Source: Alphaproteobacteria bacterium UBA3637
GTDB taxonomy: Bacteria > Pseudomonadota > Alphaproteobacteria > CAAHEQ01 > UBA3637
Length of the DNA stretch: 10,047 bases
Assembly (NCBI GenBank): GCA_002373615.1
Contig: DFKU01000042.1
Coordinates: forward strand, 1-10,047
Direction of reading: 5' to 3'
In this document: positions 1 through 7,247 of the stretch, in pieces
How the letters are laid out: each line of letters begins with the position of its first letter
How positions within the stretch are numbered: the first letter of the stretch is position 1
Position numbers and translations under genes: made by a program
Notes under the pieces: generated by a model
Seen by the model: only the letters and a program-made list of their open reading frames with translations
The model's database searches: none
Told to the model about the DNA's origin: nothing

Positions 1-6
1 CCCTAT

Positions 7-53
7 CGGGCTCGCAATGACGGGATATAAAAAATGCGGGCTCGCAATGATGG
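7..53. repeat. Tandem pair of short direct repeats (dispersed-repeat type)
   Basis: The 14-base string CGGGCTCGCAATGA occurs at 7-20 and again at 37-50, exactly 30 bases apart; the match extends to 17 bases (7-23 and 37-53) with one mismatch. It resembles the GTCATTGCGAG-type intergenic repeats scattered through many alphaproteobacterial genomes, and the following stretch (about 55-75, GCGTGGCCATTCC) looks like another part of the same kind of repeat. That it is dispersed in this genome is an inference, because only this window is visible. Confidence 0.6.
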
Positions 54-80
54 AACAGCGTGGCCATTCCACCCCCGCCC

Positions 81-147
81 GTCATCCTTGGACGAGCGTC
101 AGCGAGATCCGAGGATCCAAGGAAGGAAATTGTCCAGTGGGCAATTT
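81..147. repeat. Palindromic repeat region with two hairpins ahead of the pseudopilin gene
   Basis: TCCTTGGA (85-92) and TCCAAGGA (116-123) are perfect inverted repeats around a GC-rich core. Immediately after, AAATTGTCC (127-135) can pair with GGGCAATTT (139-147) over nine positions (one G-U) with a three-base loop. The composition is much richer in GC than the gene that follows. The first element has the look of a palindromic intergenic repeat. The second could be a weak terminator or a leader hairpin of the downstream gene. No convincing promoter was found here. Confidence 0.5.
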
Positions 148-202
148 AATTTGGGGCGCAATGAGACACAATGAATCCAAATGGAAAATGCAGGATGAAT
201 TG

Positions 203-1153
203 ATGTCGGAATTGAAATCCACTGGACGTGGCTTTGGTGCCCCCCATCCCACACGATTCGCTCAATATGGGCGGTCGATGGTGGAAATGTTGGGCGTGTT
301 GGCAGTGATGGGTATTTTATCCATTGTGGGCATTGCAGGATACACTCATATTTTAGACAAACATCATGCTAATACACTTATCAACCAAATATTAATTAAT
401 CATATTTCACTATATGCTTCTCCCAATAAACAAAACAATACTTGGCAGAATATTCAATCCGACTTGTACACAATGCAATTCCGTTATGACAAAAGTGGTA
501 ACGATTATATCAAAATAAAAAATATCCCTTCCGGAGTTTGTAAACAACTAACTAATATGAATACACTTTTATTTTACACAACAGATCATGAAAAATTTGA
601 TTTATGCACAGAAACAAATGAAATTATTGTTGGCTTTAATTCAAATGTTATATTACCCAATCCTGATTCTTTGGATACTGGTTCTTGTGATAACGGAAAT
701 GTGTACTTATCCTATAAAGAAGAACATTGTTTAACCGCTCAAGATATGATTGGTGATTGCAAAAAAAACAGCGATTGTGAAAAAGGGAAATGGTGTAAAA
801 TTTTTGGAAAATGGACAGGAACTGATGCGATAATTACTGAAGGAAAATGCACATTAATGGATGAAGGTGAAGATATTACCTATAATAATCAAAATTTTTT
901 GATAAAAAAAACATATATGACATATTGGGCAGCTGAAAATTGGTGTAAAGCTCATAAAAAGCAATTGATTGATGTTTCCGATTTAGATTGTATTTTTGGG
1001 GTAGATTGTCCTGAAACTGATGATTTTGGAACAAATAAATTTTACTGGATAAATTATCCCATTTCTTCTCCATATGCAAGGTTGATAAATTTTTCTCCAC
1101 AAAAAATATCTGCGAACAGTCGTTCTAGTGGCATGTATGCAATCTGTAAGTAA
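203..1153 (+). CDS. Pseudopilin-like protein with cysteine-rich, C-type-lectin-like C-terminus
   Basis: This predicted 316-residue protein carries a type IV prepilin/pseudopilin N-terminus: Gly23 followed by RSMVEMLGVLAVMGILS, with Glu28 at the +5 position expected of the mature protein. A hydrophobic helix of about 20 residues follows. Prepilin peptidase would cut after Gly23, and the helix would anchor the protein in the inner membrane or a pseudopilus. The rest is soluble and AT-rich in codon use. A cluster at about 185-216 (DC, DC, WC, GKC) looks like a small disulfide-rich module. The last 80 residues (WAAENWCKAHKKQLIDVS, then FYWIN, then YAICK at the end) follow the spacing of a C-type-lectin-like fold. 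The frame is open from 17, but its first 60 codons run through repeats. I chose the ATG at 203 because AGGA lies 7 bases upstream. ATG 161 and 188 are alternatives. No other pilus or secretion gene is in view. The prepilin part is secure, the lectin-like fold tentative. Confidence 0.8.
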   Translation: MSELKSTGRGFGAPHPTRFAQYGRSMVEMLGVLAVMGILSIVGIAGYTHILDKHHANTLINQILINHISLYASPNKQNNTWQNIQSDLYTMQFRYDKSGNDYIKIKNIPSGVCKQLTNMNTLLFYTTDHEKFDLCTETNEIIVGFNSNVILPNPDSLDTGSCDNGNVYLSYKEEHCLTAQDMIGDCKKNSDCEKGKWCKIFGKWTGTDAIITEGKCTLMDEGEDITYNNQNFLIKKTYMTYWAAENWCKAHKKQLIDVSDLDCIFGVDCPETDDFGTNKFYWINYPISSPYARLINFSPQKISANSRSSGMYAICK

Positions 1154-1231
1154 TCTGTCACTATGACGAGAAACAACAAAGAAAGATTAATTACAAAAAT
1201 TCTCCAAGAAAACGGATGAATTATGCTTTTC

Positions 1232-1675
1232 TTAAGTTCTGGATTCACCTTGAATATGGCGCACATAGGAACGGTCAAAGTGGGATCTTGAATGAATTTG
1301 GATACCACAAATCCGCTTTTGGTTTACCTGAACCACTTTGAGTTGAGGATGATGTGCTTTTTTTTGCTTACTGCCCTCAATGGATCGATGCAGCAGTTGA
1401 ACTCTAAATTGTTCTTTTCTCTGTTGAAGCATTTTTTTACGGGTTATAATTTTTTCGCTTTTTTTAACACCAGAACAGGGCTGCTGAACTTTAGGAGCAG
1501 GAAGTACTTCCAAACCAGTGAACGGATGGGTATTTTCGTTATTTTCTTGAATTTTTGCTTTTTCTTGTGATTCTATGCTTGTATCAATAGAAACAAATTG
1601 AGCATTATCTGCTTTTGCTTCATTACTGTTTGCTAATAATAATCCACCGGCACATATTATTTTTCCGATTTTCAT
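1232..1675 (-). CDS. Small exported basic protein of unknown function, last gene of the infB operon
   Basis: I do not recognise the family of this 147-residue protein. The N-terminus looks like a short signal peptide: Lys2 and Lys5, a hydrophobic run I6-A15, and an AKA site before Asp23. No lipobox is seen. The mature part is rich in Lys, Arg, Gln and His (for example RKKMLQQRKEQFR), with two cysteines and no predicted membrane helix, so it may bind an anionic partner in the periplasm. The start is well supported: a purine-rich AGAAAGGAAAG sits just upstream, and the start codon is only 14 bases after the infB stop, so it is probably co-transcribed with infB. In most alphaproteobacteria this slot holds rbfA. 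The protein shows no resemblance to RbfA. The gene ends 78 bases from the convergent pseudopilin stop, and no strong terminator is visible between them. Confidence 0.65.
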   Translation of the reverse strand: MKIGKIICAGGLLLANSNEAKADNAQFVSIDTSIESQEKAKIQENNENTHPFTGLEVLPAPKVQQPCSGVKKSEKIITRKKMLQQRKEQFRVQLLHRSIEGSKQKKAHHPQLKVVQVNQKRICGIQIHSRSHFDRSYVRHIQGESRT

Positions 1676-1689
1676 TTTTCTTTCCTTTC

Positions 1690-4062
1690 TTACTTTGCCA
1701 CAAATTTAACGGCGGTTTTTTCCATTTCAAAGGATTCAATGACGTCACCAACCTTGATATCGTCGTATTTGGCCAACTTGACCCCGCATTCATAGGTTTC
1801 TTTGACCTCTTTCACATCATCCTTCATGCGCTTTAATTGTTCCAAATCGCCCGTAAAGATGACCACATTGTCGCGCAGCAACCGCACCTTTGACCCGCGT
1901 TTAATCAGGCCATCGGTCACCATACAGCCGGCAATCTTCCCAATCTTGGAAATGGAAATGACTTGGCGGATTTCGGCATGACCCAAAATCTTTTCGTGTT
2001 CTTCGGGGGTCAAGAGGCCCTCTACCGCTTTCTTCATATCGTCCACGACATCATAGATGATGGAATAATAACGGATATCCACGCCATCACGTTTCGCAAT
2101 ATCCCGCGCCGACGGATTCGCCCTGACGTTAAAGCCAATGATAATCGCATGGCTGGCGTGTGCCAAGGTGACATCTGTATCATTGATAGCCCCAACGGAA
2201 CTATGAATAATATTGACCTTGATTTCATCATTTTTAATTTTGGCGAGTGTGCCATTCAGGGCCTCCACCGACCCTTGTACGTCCGCTTTAATGAGGACAG
2301 GCACTTCCTTCATTTCGCCCGCTTTAATCTTGGCCAGCAACCCTTCTGTCCCGCCCAAGCGTTTCATATTCAACATTTCACGAGCTTTTCTGTCACGATA
2401 GGCAGAAATTTCACGCGCGGTGTTTTCATCCGCCACCACCACGAAATCATCCCCAGCAGAAGGTGTACCATTTAAGCCCACCACTTCCACAGGTTGTGCA
2501 GGAACTGCTTGTGTTAGGCGTTCCAATTTAGCGTTAGTAAGAGAGCGGACTTTTCCCCATTCCTTACCAGTCACAAAAATGTCGCCAATATGTAAGGTAC
2601 CTGTTTTCATTAAAACTGTGGCAACAGATCCACGCCCTTTATCCATACGGGCTTCAATCACAACGCCTTCGGCTGGACCCACTTGAGGCGCCTTTAAATC
2701 CAACATTTCGGCCTGTAATAAAATAGCATCCACCAACTTATCTAAGTTCGTTTTATTTTTGGCGGACACTTCCACATCCAACACATCGCCGCCCATTTTT
2801 TCAACCACAATGCCGTGTTGCAGAAGTTCTGTCCTCACACGTTCCGGATTTGCCCCAGGACGGTCAATTTTATTAATAGCCAAAATCACAGGCACTTTAG
2901 CGGCCTTGGCATGATTGATGGCCTCAATGGTTTGAGGCATCACGCCATCATCTGCCGCCACGACCAACACCACAATGTCTGTGATTTGGGCCCCACGGGC
3001 ACGCATAGCCGTAAAGGCTTCGTGCCCCGGCGTATCAATAAAGGTAATCTTATGTCCATCGGCCAACACCACTTGGTAAGCACCAATATGTTGGGTAATA
3101 CCACCGGCTTCACCTGTCGCAACATGGGTAGAACGAAGGGCATCCAATAAGGATGTTTTCCCGTGGTCCACGTGTCCCATCACGGTCACAACAGGGGGAC
3201 GAGGCAAGAATTTATCCGCCGATACTTCTTCATGCTTTAATACATTTTCCACATCAGATTCAGCCACGCGTTTCACTTTATGTCCCAATTCGGTTGCCAC
3301 CAATTCGGCCGTATCTGCATCAATGGTTTGGGTAATCGTCACCATCATGCCCAGCTTCATCAAAACTTTGACAACAGCAGCGCCCTTTTCACTCATACGG
3401 TTAGCGAGTTCTTGCACGGAAATAGTTTCAGGCACTGTAATTTCACGTGAAATTTTTTCTTGAGGTTTGTTGGCATTTAAAAATTTTTGCCGTTCTTTTT
3501 CTCTGGCACGCTTAATAGATGCCAAAGAGCGCCGACGATGTTGAACACCTTCGTTTTCATCATCATCCTCATCGGCGGGACTGTATTGACGAAAAGCATT
3601 CATGTTCATTTTATTGGCACGCTTCTGATCAAAGGTACTTTTATGCGGTGCATTAAATTTGACTTCCACTCCTTCATCCTCATCACGTGTTTTTTTCTTG
3701 GAAAAATCGGCATGATGCGTATCTTCTTTGGATGAAGCAGCGGCAGAAAGTTGTTCTTGTTTTGCTTTTTCTTCGGCCTGACGCTTTGCCTCTTTAATGG
3801 CTTTTTCTTCAGCCAGTTTTTTTTCTTTTTCCAATTTGGCCTGACGTTCTTCTTCCAATTTTTTAGCATGTTCCGCCACTTTTTGAGCCTCTTGCAAGAG
3901 CTTTAATTTTTGGGCTGCATCTGTTGTGATGATTGCAGGCTTTTGTTCTGGGGCAATCACACGCTTTTTACGCACCTCAATTTGCACACCAGTTCTTGCA
4001 CCCAAGTTGACACGGTTTCCCAGTGAAAGTGTCTTTCCTGAAAGAGTTAATTTTTCTGTCAT
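1690..4062 (-). CDS. infB: Translation initiation factor IF-2
   Basis: IF-2 is the GTPase that places initiator fMet-tRNA on the 30S subunit and promotes subunit joining. All GTPase motifs are present: G1 GHVDHGKT (296-303), G2 around GGITQHIG (320-327), G3 DTPGH (343-347), G4 NKID (397-400) and G5 SAK (433-435). They are followed by the beta-barrel domain, IF-2 domain III and the C-terminal barrel ending in VGDVIESFE. The N-terminus (about 1-35) matches the IF-2 associated region. Residues about 50-110 are a charged Lys/Glu/Ala-rich helix typical of the linker, and 205-260 is the IF-2N domain. At 790 residues it is shorter than the E. coli protein (890), mostly in the variable linker. The start ATG overlaps the ylxR stop by four bases (ATGA) and has GGAG upstream, so it is probably translationally coupled. 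Confidence 0.98.
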   Translation of the reverse strand: MTEKLTLSGKTLSLGNRVNLGARTGVQIEVRKKRVIAPEQKPAIITTDAAQKLKLLQEAQKVAEHAKKLEEERQAKLEKEKKLAEEKAIKEAKRQAEEKAKQEQLSAAASSKEDTHHADFSKKKTRDEDEGVEVKFNAPHKSTFDQKRANKMNMNAFRQYSPADEDDDENEGVQHRRRSLASIKRAREKERQKFLNANKPQEKISREITVPETISVQELANRMSEKGAAVVKVLMKLGMMVTITQTIDADTAELVATELGHKVKRVAESDVENVLKHEEVSADKFLPRPPVVTVMGHVDHGKTSLLDALRSTHVATGEAGGITQHIGAYQVVLADGHKITFIDTPGHEAFTAMRARGAQITDIVVLVVAADDGVMPQTIEAINHAKAAKVPVILAINKIDRPGANPERVRTELLQHGIVVEKMGGDVLDVEVSAKNKTNLDKLVDAILLQAEMLDLKAPQVGPAEGVVIEARMDKGRGSVATVLMKTGTLHIGDIFVTGKEWGKVRSLTNAKLERLTQAVPAQPVEVVGLNGTPSAGDDFVVVADENTAREISAYRDRKAREMLNMKRLGGTEGLLAKIKAGEMKEVPVLIKADVQGSVEALNGTLAKIKNDEIKVNIIHSSVGAINDTDVTLAHASHAIIIGFNVRANPSARDIAKRDGVDIRYYSIIYDVVDDMKKAVEGLLTPEEHEKILGHAEIRQVISISKIGKIAGCMVTDGLIKRGSKVRLLRDNVVIFTGDLEQLKRMKDDVKEVKETYECGVKLAKYDDIKVGDVIESFEMEKTAVKFVAK

Positions 4063-4394
4063 AGAGGTCTCCTTTCTGTTTTTTTATCGGCCTCAACGGT
4101 AATATTAAATAATGTTTTCATCTGCTCTGCCAAAGCATCCGAAATGCGGACAGTTCCTTTGGCAGCTTTGTAAAATAAGCGCTTTTGAAAAGCTTCTTGT
4201 AAGCAATCTTGATGTATCCACATACCACGTCCGGGATTTATTTCCCGTGCATCATAGCAAAGGGGTCTTCCTGGACGTCCCGTAAAACGGAGTAAATTTT
4301 CGCGCCTGTCTTGAGATTTGCACACAAAACAGGTACGAATACCGGGTTCTTTTAACCCATTAGGATTACTTTTCCGCCAATGATTCCTGAACAA
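4059..4394 (-). CDS. ylxR: YlxR family (DUF448) RNA-binding protein, TTG start
   Basis: This 111-residue protein has the YlxR/DUF448 signature: RTCFVC (20-25), LLRF (34-37), PGRGMWI (54-60) and Cys64, followed by a basic helix. Family members are small nucleic-acid-binding proteins encoded between nusA and infB. In Bacillus and Clostridium YlxR has been linked to regulation and to RNase P; its role in alphaproteobacteria is unclear. The only usable start upstream of the conserved core is a TTG at 4394-4392. It has AGGGAG seven bases upstream and lies inside nusA, overlapping its end by 29 bases. No in-frame ATG occurs before Met58, which would destroy the domain. The stop overlaps the infB start by four bases. 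The YlxR identity is secure; the start codon is likely. Confidence 0.92.
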   Translation of the reverse strand: MFRNHWRKSNPNGLKEPGIRTCFVCKSQDRRENLLRFTGRPGRPLCYDAREINPGRGMWIHQDCLQEAFQKRLFYKAAKGTVRISDALAEQMKTLFNITVEADKKTERRPL

Positions 4395-5883
4395 ACCAAT
4401 GCTCCCTGGCTTTCATAATCATCTCGTTAGCTTGCTTTTCGGTTAAGGCATCCCCCACGATTTCCAACAATTCATCGCTGGCAAGATCCGCAAAATCATC
4501 CAAAGTTTTGACACCTTTTTCACCAAGCTTCACCAACATTTCGTTATTGAGGCCTTCAAAAGAAGTCAAATCTTTTGCCAACTTTAATTCCTTTAATTTG
4601 GCATTGATTTCATTTTCTTTAGCAACTAAATAGGCCTTCGCTCTGGTTTGAAGTTCTGTGGCCAGCGCTTCATCAAAGCCTTGAATGGCCGCTAATTCAT
4701 CCAATGCAATATAGGCAATATCTTCCACGGAAGAAAAGCCTTCTTGAATTAAAAGGTGGGCCATCATGTCATCAATATCCAAAGCGGTCATAAACAAGTT
4801 CACACGTTCTTGTGTTTCCGCTTGACGATGTTCAGCCTCTTGCGCTTCGGTCATCATATCAATATGCCAACCGGTCAGTTGACTCACAAGGCGAATATTT
4901 TGACCACGACGTCCAATGGCGAGTGATAATTGATCTTCGTTCATGACGACTTCTACACTTTTGGATTCTTCATCAATGACAATTTTTAATACTTCATTGG
5001 GAGAAAGGGCATTGATGATAAAGGTGGCAGGATCTGGTGACCAGGACACGACATCAACTTTTTCCCCTTGCAATTCGGCGGTCACAGCCTGAACACGTAC
5101 GCCGCGCATCCCGATACAAGCGCCACGAGCATCAATCGTATTATCAGCAGCATAGACAGCGATTTTGGAACGAGACCCCGGATCACGCGCCACAGCCTTA
5201 ATTTCAATATCGCCATCATAAACTTCTGGCACCTCAGCTTTAAACAAGGCTGCCAAAAAATCCGGATGAGAACGTGTCAAGAAAACTTGTGGGCCCTTAA
5301 TTTCACGACGCACATCCAGCACCAAAGCACGAATGCGATCGCCCACACGATAGATTTCCCTGGGGATTAATTCATCACGGCGGAGCATGGCTTCTGTATG
5401 TCCCACTTCAACAATCAAATTTCCAGCTTCCACGCGTTTCACAGAGCCGTGCACAATCTGACCTTTTTTATCAATCATTTCTTCATATTGTTGATTGCGT
5501 TCAGCATCGCGTACTTTCTGCATAATCACTTGTTTTGCCGTTTGGGCAGCAATTCGGCCAAAATCCATCGGAGGGAGTGGATCAGAAATCAAATCACCCA
5601 CTTTGGCAAATTTATCAGATTTGCGGGCTTCAGCAAGTGAAATTTGCTTAAATTCATCTTCCACTTCTTCTACTACGGTTAAAACACGGGTCATTTCAAT
5701 AGCGCCATCATCAGGATTGATATGAGTACGAATATCGTATTCAGGACCGTATTTACTGCGCCCTGCTTTGGAAATACCTTCTTCCATAGCCGCTAAAATA
5801 TCATTTTTATCTAACCCTTTTTCATGGGCCAATAAATCAGCCATTTGAATCAGTTCTGGTCTTGGGAGTGTTGCTGTTTGCAT
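4366..5883 (-). CDS. nusA: Transcription termination/antitermination factor NusA
   Basis: NusA binds RNA polymerase and nascent RNA, and modulates pausing, intrinsic termination and antitermination. The 505 residues show the full alphaproteobacterial architecture. An RNA-polymerase-binding N-terminal domain covers about 1-130. The S1 domain lies at about 138-205 (GQIVHGSVKRVEAGNLIVEVG). KH1 carries GMRG at 258-261 and KH2 carries GRRG at 324-327. Two C-terminal acidic helix-hairpin-helix repeats lie at about 365-425 and 440-495 (both with an LLxxGF/LGEKGV-type core). Its ATG overlaps the rimP stop as TAATG, a one-base overlap expected to couple translation. The position between rimP and ylxR is the classic nusA operon order. 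The product may feed back on the operon through the leader hairpin at 6384-6412; that part is inference. Confidence 0.98.
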   Translation of the reverse strand: MQTATLPRPELIQMADLLAHEKGLDKNDILAAMEEGISKAGRSKYGPEYDIRTHINPDDGAIEMTRVLTVVEEVEDEFKQISLAEARKSDKFAKVGDLISDPLPPMDFGRIAAQTAKQVIMQKVRDAERNQQYEEMIDKKGQIVHGSVKRVEAGNLIVEVGHTEAMLRRDELIPREIYRVGDRIRALVLDVRREIKGPQVFLTRSHPDFLAALFKAEVPEVYDGDIEIKAVARDPGSRSKIAVYAADNTIDARGACIGMRGVRVQAVTAELQGEKVDVVSWSPDPATFIINALSPNEVLKIVIDEESKSVEVVMNEDQLSLAIGRRGQNIRLVSQLTGWHIDMMTEAQEAEHRQAETQERVNLFMTALDIDDMMAHLLIQEGFSSVEDIAYIALDELAAIQGFDEALATELQTRAKAYLVAKENEINAKLKELKLAKDLTSFEGLNNEMLVKLGEKGVKTLDDFADLASDELLEIVGDALTEKQANEMIMKAREHWFVQESLAEK

Positions 5884-6368
5884 TATTTTTTTCCTTTCGT
5901 TTTGTTAAAAATTTCTTCTGGTAAAGTGAGTTTTGCGTGCTGAATTTTGTCAAAGGGAAGCTCCAGTTCATTCCCTTCAAAATCCAACAAAATGGTGTTA
6001 TTTTTGACGCCTTTTAAAGTACCTTTGAAACGACGGCGCCCATCAATTTCATCCATCAATTCAATTTTTGCAGATTGTCCTTTAAAGCGATCGTAATCAG
6101 CCAATTTCACCAAGGGGCGATCAATCCCGGGGGAAGATACTTCCAACACCCATTTTCCCGGAAAGGGATCGGCCACATCCAATAAAGCTGAGACCGTCTG
6201 ACTGATTTTACTACAATCTTCCAACCCCATTTCTTTTCGATCAATGCGTTCAGCCATAATCTGCAAGGTTTGCAATTCTTTTCCTTGTACGCTAACACGC
6301 ACCAATTCATACCCCATGTCCGTTAGGGTTGGCTCAATTGTTTTAATAACTGTTTCAATCAAATTCAT
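5883..6368 (-). CDS. rimP: Ribosome maturation factor RimP
   Basis: RimP assists assembly of the 30S subunit. The 161-residue protein contains the family's N-terminal alpha/beta domain (GYELVRVSV at 19-27), the hallmark SSPGIDRPL at 78-86, and a C-terminal Sm-like barrel (RRRFKGTLKG, then NTILLDFEGNELELPFD). The length is normal for the family. The frame is open for about 90 codons upstream, but the start at 6368 is chosen for three reasons: MNLIETVIKTIEP is the usual N-terminus, AAGGAA lies six bases upstream, and a strong promoter and hairpin occupy the upstream sequence. It is the first gene of the rimP-nusA-ylxR-infB operon. Confidence 0.96.
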   Translation of the reverse strand: MNLIETVIKTIEPTLTDMGYELVRVSVQGKELQTLQIMAERIDRKEMGLEDCSKISQTVSALLDVADPFPGKWVLEVSSPGIDRPLVKLADYDRFKGQSAKIELMDEIDGRRRFKGTLKGVKNNTILLDFEGNELELPFDKIQHAKLTLPEEIFNKTKGKK

Positions 6369-6373
6369 TTTGT

Positions 6374-6412
6374 TTCCTTTTTTAAAAAAGGCGGGGCTTT
6401 TTAAGTCCCACC
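6374..6412 (-). terminator. Leader terminator/attenuator and SD-sequestering palindrome of the rimP operon
   Basis: On the minus-strand transcript GGTGGG (6412-6407) pairs with CCCGCC (6395-6390), and CTT with AAG, around a three-base loop with one A-C mismatch; six U (6389-6384) follow. This is a standard intrinsic terminator, placed after the promoter and before rimP. The same U-tract belongs to a perfect 16-bp palindrome, CCTTTTTTAAAAAAGG (6376-6391), whose other arm contains part of the rimP Shine-Dalgarno sequence. The two structures share the final CC, so they may exclude each other. Use as an attenuator is inferred. Confidence 0.7.
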
Positions 6413-6440
6413 TCTTATTTTTGAAAGAAGTTATGTGGGT

Positions 6441-6469
6441 ATTATATATCATATAAAAATGATTGTCAA
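6441..6469 (-). promoter_or_regulatory. Consensus sigma-70 promoter of the rimP-nusA-ylxR-infB operon
   Basis: Read on the minus strand there is TTGACA (6469-6464), a 17-base spacer, and TATAAT (6446-6441). Both hexamers match the consensus exactly. Transcription should start near 6434, giving a leader of about 65 bases that contains the hairpin at 6390-6412. A promoter this strong fits a housekeeping operon, especially one throttled by attenuation. Confidence 0.9.
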
Positions 6470-6489
6470 GCAAAAATTTTATTTTTTTC

Positions 6490-6518
6490 TGGACAAAATG
6501 AAAAAAATATGTTAGACT
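6490..6518 (+). promoter_or_regulatory. Promoter for the DUF4167 gene
   Basis: TGGACA (6490-6495), a 17-base spacer and TAGACT (6513-6518) form a moderate sigma-70-like promoter, predicting a start near 6525. It lies back to back with the rimP promoter, the two -35 boxes being 20 bases apart. The predicted leader (6525-6591) has a small hairpin, GCCAA (6543-6547) with TTGGC (6561-6565). Confidence 0.55.
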
Positions 6519-6591
6519 GCCCCTGTTTTCCCCATAAACAAGGCCAAATAGATGTAGGGGTTGGCTTTTAAATAATTTTTTTCGAGGATAT

Positions 6592-7122
6592 ATGAATAAA
6601 CAGTTTAATCGCCAACGCAGGCATAATAATAATCGCACATCTCGTCCTGTAGCTATGCAACAAATTACTCGCTTTACGAATTTTGATTCTTCCGGGCCTA
6701 TGGGGAAATTGCGCGGAACTCCTTTACAATTGGTCGAAAAATATCAAGCTGGGGCGAAGGACGCCCAAATGCAAGGGGACGACGTTTTGTTTCAAACTTG
6801 TCAGCAATATGCAGATCATTATTTAAGATTACAGGCGATTGCCATTGAAAATGAACAGGCTAAAACCAAGGTTGAACCTGTAGTTTCGGTTGAATCTACT
6901 TTGGAAGAAAATAAGGATGTGTCTACCCAGGAAAAGGAAACACCTGAGACAAAAAAAGCTGAAGTGCCTGTGGGGGAAAAGGCTAAAGCGCCTCAAGTCC
7001 TCCAAGTCCCTAAGGCTCCTGTTGTCGAAAAAAGACCTATTATTCGCCACAAAAAAGCACCCGAAAATTCATTGTCAATGCCGATAGATGCCTTGCAAGA
7101 AAAATCAGAAATTACAGAATAA
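6592..7122 (+). CDS. DUF4167 domain protein
   Basis: This 176-residue protein has the DUF4167 domain in its first half. RGTPLQLVEKYQAGAKDA (41-58) and QQYADHYLRLQ (71-81) form the conserved helical core, preceded by a basic, Asn/Arg-rich N-terminus (MNKQFNRQRRHNNN) that suggests RNA binding. The second half (about 90-176) is low-complexity, rich in Lys, Glu, Pro and Val, and probably disordered. The family is widespread in Alphaproteobacteria, often beside prfA/prmC, and its function is not established. Here it is instead divergent from the rimP operon. The start at 6592 has GAGGA just upstream (short spacing), and the N-terminus is typical of the family. The hairpin at 7131-7156 may terminate it. 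Confidence 0.88.
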   Translation: MNKQFNRQRRHNNNRTSRPVAMQQITRFTNFDSSGPMGKLRGTPLQLVEKYQAGAKDAQMQGDDVLFQTCQQYADHYLRLQAIAIENEQAKTKVEPVVSVESTLEENKDVSTQEKETPETKKAEVPVGEKAKAPQVLQVPKAPVVEKRPIIRHKKAPENSLSMPIDALQEKSEITE

Positions 7123-7125
7123 CTA

Positions 7126-7156
7126 AAGAAAAAGCCCTCATTTCGTTGAGAGCTTT
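7126..7156 (-). terminator. Terminator of tRNA-Thr, possibly shared with the DUF4167 gene
   Basis: AAAGCCCTCA (7131-7140) and TGAGAGCTTT (7147-7156) form a ten-base stem with a six-base loop. On the minus strand the single imperfect position is a G-U pair and the stem runs into UUUUUCUUU, so it works best for the tRNA. On the plus strand that position is a C-A mismatch followed by AAAA, so it would be weak for the DUF4167 gene, which ends at 7122. Confidence 0.8.
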
Positions 7157-7162
7157 AAAACA

Positions 7163-7238
<76 letters not shown>

Positions 7239-7247
7239 ACACTTTTT

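Noticed and set aside
1..147. CRISPR array suggested by the evenly spaced repeats
   Set aside because: There are only two copies of a 14-17 base unit, with a 13-16 base gap, no further units and no cas genes.
17..202. N-terminal extension of 62 codons on the pseudopilin
   Set aside because: It translates dispersed repeats and hairpins, has no prepilin-like character, and a better start with AGGA exists at 203.
1292..1570. 92-codon plus-strand frame opposite the small exported protein
   Set aside because: It is rich in Phe/Leu as expected for the complement of a Lys/Glu-rich gene, has no ribosome binding site, and conflicts with the better-supported minus-strand gene.
1963..2475. 170-codon plus-strand frame inside infB
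   Set aside because: It is the antisense shadow of a strongly conserved gene, with no initiation signals.
6369..6638. 90-codon N-terminal extension of RimP
   Set aside because: It would run through the consensus promoter and leader hairpin. RimP proteins normally begin at the equivalent of 6368, where there is a good ribosome binding site.
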